From: Streptomyces sp. NBC_01431
GTDB taxonomy: Bacteria > Actinomycetota > Actinomycetes > Streptomycetales > Streptomycetaceae
Assembly (NCBI RefSeq): GCF_036231355.1
Contig: NZ_CP109496.1
Span: 6,014,001-6,078,000 of the forward strand
Length of the DNA stretch: 64,000 bases
Direction: 5' to 3'
Below, piece by piece: positions 57,054 through 64,000 of this stretch. The translations under genes and the position numbers were made by a program. Under the pieces are notes generated by a model. That model was not told the origin of the DNA. It searched no databases and was given only the letters and a program-made list of their open reading frames with translations. Numbering within the stretch: the stretch's first letter is position 1; every line of letters starts with the position of its first letter.

Positions 57054-57806
57054 TCACTCCTCGCCGAACCGGCGTCCCAGCGCGCTGGCCGCCGTCGAGT
57101 TGTGCACCGTGAACGCCACCGTCCCCGGCAGATAGCGGTCCTGCGACCACTCGACCGGGGCGCCCGCCGGGTCGGTGGAGCGCCGCCGCTCGCGCAACAG
57201 CGCCTGACCCGCCGGACAGTCGAGCAGCCGCACGTCGTCGGCGTCCGCGAGAACCACGTCGATGGTGTGCTGGGCGTCGGTGAACAGGACCCCGTGCAGC
57301 TCCAGTTGGTCGGTGTGCGACACCGCGTCGGACGGCATCGCGGCCACCAGCTCGCCGATCCGCTCCGGATACGTCGTACGCTCCACCATCACCGGCGCGC
57401 CCGACAGGGTGCGCACCCGCAGCACCTTGAACACCCGCTGTCCGACCGGTAGTTGGAGGTGGTGTGCCTCCTCCTCGTTCGCCGCCGCCGGCTCGATGGA
57501 CACGGTCTTGCCGCCCGGCTCCTCGCCGAGCGAGCGCGCCCAGCGGGCGAACGAGCTCAGCTCCGCGAAGCTCTGCAGACGGGTGGCCCCGCCGAGCACC
57601 ACCCGGCGGGTGCCGCGCCGCGAGGTCACCAGACCGTCGACGCGCAGTGCGGCCAGTGCCTGGCGGACCGTGCCCCTGGACACGCCGTATCGGCGGGCGA
57701 GTTCGTCCTCGGCGGGCAGCCGCGCCCCCGAACCGTACTCACCCGCCGCTATCGCGGTCCGCAGGTCCGCGGCCACCTTCCGGTAGAGCGGCGACTTGCT
57801 GGACAC
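57054..57806 (-). CDS. GntR-family (HutC/UTRA) transcriptional regulator
   Basis: A 250-residue regulator. The winged HTH is near residues 8-72 (RLPAEDELARRYGVSRGTVR), followed by a UTRA ligand domain with the typical MVERTTYP and LLRERRR segments. It lies just after the HAD gene of the importer operon, in the same direction, and probably controls it through the tandem sites at 62421-62451. GTG 57806 is the start. Confidence 0.85.
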   Translation of the reverse strand: MSSKSPLYRKVAADLRTAIAAGEYGSGARLPAEDELARRYGVSRGTVRQALAALRVDGLVTSRRGTRRVVLGGATRLQSFAELSSFARWARSLGEEPGGKTVSIEPAAANEEEAHHLQLPVGQRVFKVLRVRTLSGAPVMVERTTYPERIGELVAAMPSDAVSHTDQLELHGVLFTDAQHTIDVVLADADDVRLLDCPAGQALLRERRRSTDPAGAPVEWSQDRYLPGTVAFTVHNSTAASALGRRFGEE

Positions 57807-57816
57807 CCCGACCCCC

Positions 57817-58464
57817 TCAACTGCCGATCAGTGAGCGGAGCAAGGTGAGGTCCGCCTCCTCCAGACTAGTCAGCACCGTGCGGCCCGCGGCGGGCGCGAT
57901 GGGTTCCACCGACGGCACCGCGAGCACCGCGCAGCCCGCGGACTCCGCCGAGGCGACGCCCGTCGCGGTGTCCTCCACCGCCACGCAGTGCGCCGGGTCC
58001 GCGCCGAGCGCCGCGGCCGCCGCCAGGTAGGGATCGGGGGCGGGCTTGGTGCGTGCGGTGTCCTCGGCCCCGTACACCGCGTCGAAGCGGTGCCCGTCGA
58101 GCGAGGTCGCGACCCTGCGCACGATGGCGCGCGGCGACGCCGACACCAGCGCCGTCGACACCCCCGACTCCCGCAGGGCACGCAGGAGTCGGAGCGCGCC
58201 CGGCCGGGGCTCGGCGCCCAGCGCGACGCGGGCCGCGAAGTCCGCGCCCAGCTCGGCCGTCAGTTCCTCGCGCGGCGCGCCGAGGAACTCGTGCAGCAGC
58301 TCGGCGGTGTCCTCGACGGAGCGCCCGTACACCGCCCTGCGGTTCTCCCCGGCCAGCACCCGGCCGTGGCGGGCCGCGACCTTCTCGACGACCTCGACCC
58401 AGGCCTCCTCGGTGTCGACGAGGGTGCCGTCCATGTCGAACAGGACCGCCCGCAGCCCGCTCAC
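57817..58464 (-). CDS. HAD-IA family phosphatase
   Basis: A 215-residue hydrolase. Motif I FDMDGTLVD gives the nucleophilic Asp, motif II is in TALVSASPRA, motif III Lys is in TKPAPDPYL and motif IV is VAVEDTATG. It resembles small-sugar or phosphoglycolate-type phosphatases; motif I lacks the Ala of phosphonatase. GTG 58464 overlaps the ABC ATPase stop. It could release phosphate from an imported organophosphate. Confidence 0.83.
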   Translation of the reverse strand: MSGLRAVLFDMDGTLVDTEEAWVEVVEKVAARHGRVLAGENRRAVYGRSVEDTAELLHEFLGAPREELTAELGADFAARVALGAEPRPGALRLLRALRESGVSTALVSASPRAIVRRVATSLDGHRFDAVYGAEDTARTKPAPDPYLAAAAALGADPAHCVAVEDTATGVASAESAGCAVLAVPSVEPIAPAAGRTVLTSLEEADLTLLRSLIGS

Positions 58465-59510
58465 GCGTCCTCACCCGCCGCGAGCACGGGACGCGACCGC
58501 GGCCGTACGGTGACGCGGGCGCCCGCGCCGAAGGAGCCCGCGGCGTGCGACGGCAGGTCGGCCTTGACGGCGGTGCCGTCGGCGAGCCGGACGCTCAGCC
58601 GCGTACTCGCGCCGTGGAAGGCGCTGCCGGTCACCGTGTCGGGCCCGCCGTCGGTCACCTCCAGGGCCTCCGGGCGCAGCAGGAACGCCGTGCCGGACGC
58701 CGGGCCGTCCACGGGCAGCCGCACGCCGAGCACCTCGGCGAGGCCGTCGGCGGTGATCTTTCCCGGGACGCGGTTCATGGTGCCGATGAAGGAGGCCACG
58801 AACGCGGTCGCGGGACGGTCGTACAACTCGGCCGGGGCCGCGCACTGTTCGAGCCTGCCGCCGCGCATCACCGCGACCCGGTCGGCCATCGAGAGGGCTT
58901 CCTCCTGGTCGTGGGTGACGAAGACGGTGGTGATGCCGAGTTCCAGCTGGAGGCGCCGGATCTCCTCGCGCAGCTGCACGCGGACCTTGGCGTCAAGCGC
59001 GGACAGCGGTTCGTCCAGGAGCAGCAGCCGGGGTTGCAGGGCGAGCGCGCGGGCGAGCGCCACGCGCTGCTGCTGGCCGCCGGACAACTGGTGCGGGAAG
59101 CGGTCGCCGTGGTCGGGCAGACCGACCAGTTCCATCAACTCGGCCGCGCGGGCCCGGCGTTGGGGAGCCGCCACCTTGCGCATCCGCATGCCGAACGCCA
59201 CGTTGTCGGCCGCGCTCAGATGCGGGAAGAGGCTGTACGACTGGAAGACCATCCCGGTGTCGCGCCGGTTGGCGGGCACCGGCACGATGTCCTCGCCGTC
59301 GAGCAGCACCTCGCCGGCATCGGGGCGCTCGAAGCCCGCGAGGACCCGCAGCGCGGTGGTCTTGCCGCAGCCGGACGGGCCGAGCAGCGCCAGGAGTTCA
59401 CCCGGCGCCACATCCAGGTCGAGCCCGTCCAGGGCCACGGCGGACCCGAAGGCGCGGCGAAGCCCCCGGATCGTGAGGGCGGTGCCGGTGCGCGGCGGTG
59501 CGGTGGTCAT
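58461..59510 (-). CDS. ABC importer ATPase (PotA/AfuC/PhnT type)
   Basis: A 349-residue ATPase. Walker A is GPSGCGKT, the Q-loop VFQSYSLFPHL, signature LSGGQQQR, Walker B LLLLDEPLSALD and His-loop VTHDQ. A C-terminal TOBE domain of about 100 residues follows, as in polyamine, iron and aminoethylphosphonate importers. ATG 59510 overlaps the permease stop by one base; the TTG before it is also possible. Confidence 0.88.
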   Translation of the reverse strand: MTTAPPRTGTALTIRGLRRAFGSAVALDGLDLDVAPGELLALLGPSGCGKTTALRVLAGFERPDAGEVLLDGEDIVPVPANRRDTGMVFQSYSLFPHLSAADNVAFGMRMRKVAAPQRRARAAELMELVGLPDHGDRFPHQLSGGQQQRVALARALALQPRLLLLDEPLSALDAKVRVQLREEIRRLQLELGITTVFVTHDQEEALSMADRVAVMRGGRLEQCAAPAELYDRPATAFVASFIGTMNRVPGKITADGLAEVLGVRLPVDGPASGTAFLLRPEALEVTDGGPDTVTGSAFHGASTRLSVRLADGTAVKADLPSHAAGSFGAGARVTVRPRSRPVLAAGEDA

Positions 59511-60352
59511 CAAACGGCTTCCTTCTTACGAGACTTGACGGGGCCGCGCGAGCGGGCCAGGCCCGTCACCACGAGCAGTAGCCCCCACGTCAGCAGCAGG
59601 CTGAGCAGCGAGACCGCCACCGACAACTGGGCGTTGGAGCCGGACGCCTGCACGATCCACACCGCGAACGGCTGGAACCCGAGCAGCGAGGCCACGGTGA
59701 ACTCGCCGAGCACCAGCGCGAGCGCCAGGAACGAGGCGTTGAGCAGTGCGGTACGCAGATTGGGCAGGACGACGGCGAACAGGGCGCGCGGCCAGGAGGC
59801 GCCGAGGTCGCGGGCGGCCTCGACGAGGGTGCGCACATCGACGGCCCGCAGCCCCGCCTCCAGGGAGCGGTACACGAAGGGCAGTGCCATCACGACGTAC
59901 GCGAAGACCAGGATCAGCGGGAAGGACGGTTTCTGGATCGCGACGAACGTCTCGTACAAGGGGGTCGTGGCGAGCTGGTCCGGCCCCCACTTGAGGACCG
60001 TGCCCAGGCCCGCCACCAGTGCCACCGGCGGCACCACCAGCGGCAGCGTGCACACCACTTCGAGCACTGCCCGCAACCGCCCCGAACCGGAAAGCCGCAC
60101 CGCGAGCGCGGCCGGCAGGGTCAGGACCAGCGCGAGCGCCACCGTGCACAGACCGAGACCCAGCGACCGCAGCAGCGCGGCGGTGAAGCCGTCGGCGGCG
60201 AAGATCTGGGTGTACGAGGAGAGCGTGAGGCCCGTGCCGGGGACGTCCACGGTGAACACGAAAGAGGCGAGCAGCGGGACCAGGAAGTAGGCGCCCGCCA
60301 CCAGCAGGACCGCGCCGCGCCACGGGCGCGGCGGATGCGTCAGGCGAGCCAT
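59510..60352 (-). CDS. ABC importer permease 2
   Basis: A 280-residue permease with about six helices and the EAA-type loop EAARDLGASWPRALFAVVLPNL, which docks to the ATPase. ATG 60352 overlaps the first permease by 13 bases. It has a partner permease, so the pore is a heterodimer of the PotBC/PhnUV type. Confidence 0.85.
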   Translation of the reverse strand: MARLTHPPRPWRGAVLLVAGAYFLVPLLASFVFTVDVPGTGLTLSSYTQIFAADGFTAALLRSLGLGLCTVALALVLTLPAALAVRLSGSGRLRAVLEVVCTLPLVVPPVALVAGLGTVLKWGPDQLATTPLYETFVAIQKPSFPLILVFAYVVMALPFVYRSLEAGLRAVDVRTLVEAARDLGASWPRALFAVVLPNLRTALLNASFLALALVLGEFTVASLLGFQPFAVWIVQASGSNAQLSVAVSLLSLLLTWGLLLVVTGLARSRGPVKSRKKEAV

Positions 60353-61236
60353 CGGGCGCTCCTTCGTTGCAGGGGCAGATGGACGGCCATCACCAGGAGG
60401 GCGACGATCACCATGTCGAGGCTGAGCGCGAGCGCCACGTTCTCCTGGCCGACCAGCACGTTGCCCGACAGCGCGTCCGCGATCTGCATGGTGACCAGCG
60501 GCACCGAACTCCCCACCATCGAGGCGGCCGTGGCATACGCGGCGAACGCGCTGCCGAACAGCAGGACGAAGCCGCCGAGCAGAGTGGGAAGCAGCACCGG
60601 GATGCCGACGTGGCGCCAGTACTGCCAGGCGCCCGCCCCGTTGTTGAGGGCGGCCTCGCGCCACTGCGGGCGCAGGCCGTCGAGCGCCGGTGCCACGGTG
60701 AGCACCATCAGCGGGATGAGGAAGTAGAGGTAGGTCAGGGCCAGGCCCCAGAAGCTGTAGAGGCTCCAGCCGTGCTGGGCCAGACCCAGCTTGGTGGTCA
60801 GGACGCCCGCGTTGCCGAGGGTGGCGACGAAGGCGAAGGCGAGCGGCACCCCGCCGAAGTTGGCGAGCACCCCCGAGGCGGTGAGCACGGCCTCGCGCAG
60901 CGCCTTGCCGCGCGAGGTGACGACGGCCTGCGCGAGCAGCAGACCCAGCACGGCGGCGAGGGCGGCGGTGGTGGCCGCGAGCTTCACGCTGCCGAGCAGG
61001 GCGGTCCAGTACGCGCCGTGCAGCGACTGGCTGAGATTGCCGAGCCCGTACGAGCCATCGACGGACAGCGCGCCGTTCAGCATGGCGAACGCGGGCACGC
61101 CGAAGGCGAGCGTCACGAAGGCGAGCAGCGGAGCCGCGGCGAGCCAGGCGCCGGGACGCCTGCGGCCCCGGCGTCGCGTCGGCCGCTCAACGTCCGTGAT
61201 GGCGACCGGAGTTGAGGTGGTAGTGGTGAGGGTCAT
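60340..61236 (-). CDS. ABC importer permease 1
   Basis: A 298-residue permease. A basic N-terminus is followed by about six helices. The EAA-like loop is EAALNNGAGAWQYWRHVGIPVLLPT. ATG 61236 (MTLTTTTSTP) is chosen; the upstream frame overlaps the binding-protein gene. Confidence 0.85.
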   Translation of the reverse strand: MTLTTTTSTPVAITDVERPTRRRGRRRPGAWLAAAPLLAFVTLAFGVPAFAMLNGALSVDGSYGLGNLSQSLHGAYWTALLGSVKLAATTAALAAVLGLLLAQAVVTSRGKALREAVLTASGVLANFGGVPLAFAFVATLGNAGVLTTKLGLAQHGWSLYSFWGLALTYLYFLIPLMVLTVAPALDGLRPQWREAALNNGAGAWQYWRHVGIPVLLPTLLGGFVLLFGSAFAAYATAASMVGSSVPLVTMQIADALSGNVLVGQENVALALSLDMVIVALLVMAVHLPLQRRSARWLA

Positions 61237-61243
61237 GGAGTGA

Positions 61244-62410
61244 TCAGCCCGAGATCGCCTTGGCCCAGCCATTGGCGAGGACCGTCTTCGCCTGGGTGTT
61301 CTGCGCCTCGGTGGGGAAGGTGGGGGTGCCGGCGACCTTCGGGAGCTTGGCGGCGGCGGCCTTGTCGAGCGTGCCGTCCTGGTCCATGGCGGGCATGAGC
61401 GCCGGGCGGGCGTACCCCTTCAGCCACAGGTTCTGGCCCTCGGCGGAGTACAGGTACTCCTGCCACAGGCGGGCGGCCGCCGGATGCGGGGCGTCCTTGT
61501 TGATGGCCTGCGAGTAGTACTGGGCGTAGACGCCGTCGGAGGGCACGGCGGTCTTCCAGTCGAGGCCCTTGCCCTTGAACTCGTCGGTGTAGCCGGCGTT
61601 CAGGTAGTCCCAGTCGATGGAGATGGGCGTCTCGCCCTTCTCCACGGTCGCCGGGGTCGACTCCACCGGGTTGTAGTTGCCGGCCTTCTTCAGCTTGGCG
61701 AAGAAGTCCAGGCCGGGCTGGATGTTGTCGAGCGAGCCGCCGTTGGCCAGGGACGCCGCGTACACCCCGGCGAAGGCCGAACCCGACTTGGTGGGGTTGC
61801 CGTTGAGCGCGACCTGCCCCTTGTACTCGGGCTTGAGGAGGTCCGCGAACGTGGTCGGGCACACCTTGACGCGCCCCGCGTCGCAGCCGATCGAGACGTA
61901 GCCGCCGTAGTCGTTGAACCAGCGGCCCTGCGCGTCCTTCTGGGCCGCGGGGATCTTGTCGAAGCCCTCGACCTTGTACGGGGCGGTCAGGCCCTGCTCG
62001 CCCGCGGACTGCGCGAAGGAGGCGCCGAGGTCGAGGACGTCGGGGGCGCGGCCTTGGCCCTTGCGGGTCTTGACGGCGTTGATCTCGTCGGCGCTGGTGC
62101 CGTCCGGGTTCTCGACGGACACCTTGACGCCGTACTTCTTGGTGAAGCCGTCGATGAGCGCGCCGTAGTTCGCCCAGTCGCGCGGGATGGCGATCGCATT
62201 GAGCGTGCCCTCCTTCTTCGCGGCGGCGGCCAGGGCGTCGATGCCGCCCGCGTCCTTCGCGGAGGTGGCGGACGCGGGGCTCGCGCCGCCCTTGCCGGCG
62301 TCGGCCGCGGCGGTCGAGGGGCCGGGCTTGGCGCCGCAGGCGGCGAGGGCGAGCGCGGAGGCGGCCAGGGTCACGGCGAGGCCTGCGGTGCGTATGCGTG
62401 GGGCGGTCAC
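61244..62410 (-). CDS. ABC importer substrate-binding lipoprotein
   Basis: A 388-residue family-1 solute-binding lipoprotein. The signal peptide ends at a lipobox LALAACG (Cys near residue 26). The mature part has an Ala/Ser-rich linker and a bilobed domain with the segments APDVLDLG, EGFDKIPAAQKD and WQEYLYSAEGQNLW. It resembles the ferric-, spermidine- and aminoethylphosphonate-binding groups; the ligand cannot be chosen. GTG 62410 follows GGAGCT. First gene of the operon. Confidence 0.85.
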   Translation of the reverse strand: MTAPRIRTAGLAVTLAASALALAACGAKPGPSTAAADAGKGGASPASATSAKDAGGIDALAAAAKKEGTLNAIAIPRDWANYGALIDGFTKKYGVKVSVENPDGTSADEINAVKTRKGQGRAPDVLDLGASFAQSAGEQGLTAPYKVEGFDKIPAAQKDAQGRWFNDYGGYVSIGCDAGRVKVCPTTFADLLKPEYKGQVALNGNPTKSGSAFAGVYAASLANGGSLDNIQPGLDFFAKLKKAGNYNPVESTPATVEKGETPISIDWDYLNAGYTDEFKGKGLDWKTAVPSDGVYAQYYSQAINKDAPHPAAARLWQEYLYSAEGQNLWLKGYARPALMPAMDQDGTLDKAAAAKLPKVAGTPTFPTEAQNTQAKTVLANGWAKAISG

Positions 62411-62420
62411 GGGAGCTCCA

Positions 62421-62451
62421 AGTTGTACGGACAACTGTTGTACAGACAACT
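62421..62451. promoter_or_regulatory. Tandem GntR-type operator before the importer operon
   Basis: Two abutting sites, AGTTGTACGGACAACT (62421-62436) and GTTGTACAGACAACT (62437-62451), lie 10-41 bp before the binding-protein start. Each is an AGTTGT/ACAACT-type inverted repeat. The wording resembles HutC-type GntR sites and fits control by the regulator at 57054. Confidence 0.7.
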
Positions 62452-62557
62452 CCATTACGAGGGTGGTGGGTGTCCCGTCGGTGAACGCGGGGCGAAGCGC
62501 GCGATGCGGTTGGCGGGCGGATCCGGTCAGCTGGTTTCGGCCACGCGGGCAGGACGG

Positions 62558-63493
62558 TCAGGAAGCGGCATCGCCGGTGTGACGGTCGCCGCCGCCACGG
62601 CGCAGCAGACCGTACGCCCAGCGTTCGTTCAGGCCCGCGAGGAAGCCGATCGTGCCCCAGAAGAAGAACGCCTTGATCAGCGCCTCGTGGGCGGCCAGCG
62701 ACAGCGGGCCCGCGGCGCACAGGCCCGCGGGGGTGGCGGGCGGCGCGAAGATGGTGAGGACACCGCCGTTGATCAGCAGGAACAGCGAGGTGGCGAGGAA
62801 CCAGCCCACCACCACCCGGTACCAGCCCTCCTGCCGCATGATCTGGGCCAGCTGACGCGGATCGGGCGGTATGTTCTGCACCCCGCCGCGGCCCGGCGCC
62901 CGCCGCATCAGCTGGTAGGCGTTGCGCAGCCGGACGATCACGCTGAAGACCGCGCCGAGCGCCCCGCCCGCGAAGCAGACAAGGGCGTGCATCAGGCTCA
63001 GCTGCTCCGGGCAGGCGAGCTTGGCGTGGAAGAGCGCGGGCACCGCCTCGCCGACGGCGAAGGCGAGGACCAGGACCACCGGGCTGAGCACCATGCCGAA
63101 GGCGAGCCCGGTGTTGAGCCCGCGCCCGCTGGCCAGTGCCGCGTCCGCGTCCAGGCGCCGGGCCGCCGCGTCGGCCTCGTCCTTGAGCCGCTCGGCGGCC
63201 GCGGCCCGCGTCTCCGCGTGCTCGACGGAAGCCATGCGCACCCCGCCCCGCACCGCCTGCTCCAGTGTCCGGCACACATCGTCGCGGGTCCGCCGCTCGA
63301 AGGCCCGCTGCGCCGCAGCGTAGAGCTGCTCGATCCGGTCGAGCTGCTGCGGCTGCCACCGCCACAGGCGTTGCAGATCGGGGGAGTTGTCGGCCAGATC
63401 GAGCGCGTCCGACAACGTCCTGGCCTCGGGAACCGCCGCCCCCGCCAGCCACTCGCCGATCCGCCGCACCCGTCGAGTCCGCTGCGCACCCAT
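62558..63493 (-). CDS. Membrane protein of unknown function
   Basis: A 311-residue protein. The N-terminal ~115 residues are soluble and helical, Arg/Ala/Glu-rich, with a probable coiled coil (about residues 80-115). Four transmembrane segments follow. Loops contain RLRNAYQLMRRAPGRGG and IPPDPRQLAQIMRQEGWYRVV. ATG 63493 is chosen because GGGGTGG lies before it; GTG 63517 is an alternative. I do not recognise the family. Confidence 0.7.
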   Translation of the reverse strand: MGAQRTRRVRRIGEWLAGAAVPEARTLSDALDLADNSPDLQRLWRWQPQQLDRIEQLYAAAQRAFERRTRDDVCRTLEQAVRGGVRMASVEHAETRAAAAERLKDEADAAARRLDADAALASGRGLNTGLAFGMVLSPVVLVLAFAVGEAVPALFHAKLACPEQLSLMHALVCFAGGALGAVFSVIVRLRNAYQLMRRAPGRGGVQNIPPDPRQLAQIMRQEGWYRVVVGWFLATSLFLLINGGVLTIFAPPATPAGLCAAGPLSLAAHEALIKAFFFWGTIGFLAGLNERWAYGLLRRGGGDRHTGDAAS

Positions 63494-63576
63494 ACGTAAC
63501 ACCACCCCGTCGTCCACCGGGGCAGTCCTGACGTCGCAAACCCCTGGTGGGGAACATTAGTTGGCGCGACGCCGGG

Positions 63577-63630
63577 GGCTCCAAAGGGCCCGGGGAACCG
63601 CGCGACCAGCCCACGACGGACGGTTGGCGC
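63577..63630. repeat. Streptomyces GC-rich intergenic repeat, single copy
   Basis: GGGCCCGGGGAACCGCGCG followed by ACCAGCCCACGACGG matches the repeat type at 51073-51182 and the CGACCGGCCCACGACGG end of the element at 16079-16165. Confidence 0.6.
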
Positions 63631-63713
63631 GCGGCGTCCCGGATGGCGGAGATGCACCACAGGGGCGCGAAGCCCCCGAGGCCCCGGCCGATGACGCGCG
63701 CCCCGGTGGAGCG

Positions 63714-64000
63714 CTACGCGTCGCACTCCAGGACCGTGCGGCACAGCCCGCACCGAGCCCGGACCCGCCCGCGCGCGGGCACCCGGATCCGCTGGCAACA
63801 GGTCGGGCAGGCGAAGCAGACCCGCGGCCCGTCCGGGCCCGGCTCGAAGGAGTACGGGGCGCCGGGCCCGGACCAGTCGCCGCCGTGTTCGCGTGCGTAC
63901 CGCCGGTCCTTGGCATAGCGCCGCCGCCCCGCCCAGCCGGCCGCGACCAACGGGGGCAACTGCGCGTCGCCGCGCGAGCGGGCCGCGCCCGCCGTGTAGG
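63714..64000 (-). CDS. Cysteine-rich protein, N-terminus off the right edge
   Basis: The frame is open from the window edge (YTAGAARSRGDAQL) to a stop at 63714, about 95 residues. The C-terminal 35 residues carry CFACPTCCQRIRVPARGRVRARCGLC and a final Cys, a zinc-ribbon-like pair of CxxC knuckles. An Arg/Tyr-rich segment (RRRYAKDRRYAREHGGDW) precedes it. A TTG at 63959 could start a short protein, but the open frame upstream argues for a longer gene. Confidence 0.55.
   Translation of the reverse strand, partial: YTAGAARSRGDAQLPPLVAAGWAGRRRYAKDRRYAREHGGDWSGPGAPYSFEPGPDGPRVCFACPTCCQRIRVPARGRVRARCGLCRTVLECDA

Noticed and set aside
57817..58464. Phosphonoacetaldehyde hydrolase (phnX) for the HAD gene
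   Set aside because: Motif I is DMDGT rather than the DxAGT of phosphonatase, so a general HAD-IA phosphatase is the safer call.

Overview
The window is high-GC actinobacterial chromosome, almost certainly Streptomyces. It has the Streptomyces order of his, trp, lgt and gltBD genes, a PriA-type isomerase, the small TrpM protein, HGxxPAAW and TIGR02234 membrane proteins, frequent GTG/TTG starts and 4-base start/stop overlaps. It also has a rare in-frame TTA codon and several copies of a GC-rich intergenic repeat of the kind often seen in Streptomyces.

Layout. (1) 1-7366: the end of a membrane protein runs off the left edge. Divergent from it is a tight histidine operon hisD-hisC-hisB-(small membrane ORF)-hisH-priA-ridA-like-hisF. 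(2) 7389-9973: an ArsR-type repressor with a tandem operator and an MFS exporter, facing a TIGR03085 protein. (3) 10057-18425: hisI-trpE, a secreted S53 (sedolisin) protease read convergently with trpE, three small membrane proteins, then trpC-trpM-trpB-trpA. (4) 18441-28829: a DsbA-like thiol oxidoreductase, lgt, a PfkB sugar kinase, a VIT-family Fe/Mn transporter with a possible iron box, and gltB-gltD. (5) 28871-30344: a possibly frameshifted gene and a tRNA-Cys.

(6) 30271-40862 is the most unusual region. The tRNA-Cys gene stands divergent from an operon-like run of ten genes: a fold-III decarboxylase homologue lacking the PLP lysine, a PdxH-like oxidase, a standalone B3/B4 (PheRS-type tRNA-editing) protein, a PLP-binding YggS protein, a dimethylamine-dehydrogenase-like flavoprotein, TrpD, TrpC, a LysE exporter, TrpF and a complete cysteinyl-tRNA synthetase. 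The first gene carries a TTA codon, which points to bldA control. I read this as an undescribed specialised-metabolite locus joining an anthranilate-to-indole-glycerol-phosphate module to tRNA-Cys biology. The synthetase may be a resistance copy or a dedicated supplier of Cys-tRNA. The product cannot be named from sequence.

(7) 41149-43768: a VWA protein, a HutD protein, a pyridoxamine-oxidase-fold protein and an SDR. (8) 43842-56445: a steroid C/D-ring (HIP) catabolism locus resembling the mycobacterial KstR2 regulon: acyl-CoA dehydrogenases, ipdF-like SDR, kstR2, fadA6, ipdC, ipdB, ipdA, echA20 and two SDRs. Near-identical 18-bp operators sit in its two divergent promoters. A cspA gene and a DEAD-box helicase lie inside it. 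(9) 56574-56990: a secreted RNase Sa-type ribonuclease. (10) 57054-62451: a GntR regulator, a HAD phosphatase and a four-part ABC importer with a tandem GntR-type operator at the start of the operon. (11) 62558-64000: a membrane protein and a cysteine-rich protein cut by the right edge.

Gene identities rest on motifs and on remembered family sequences; no database search was run.
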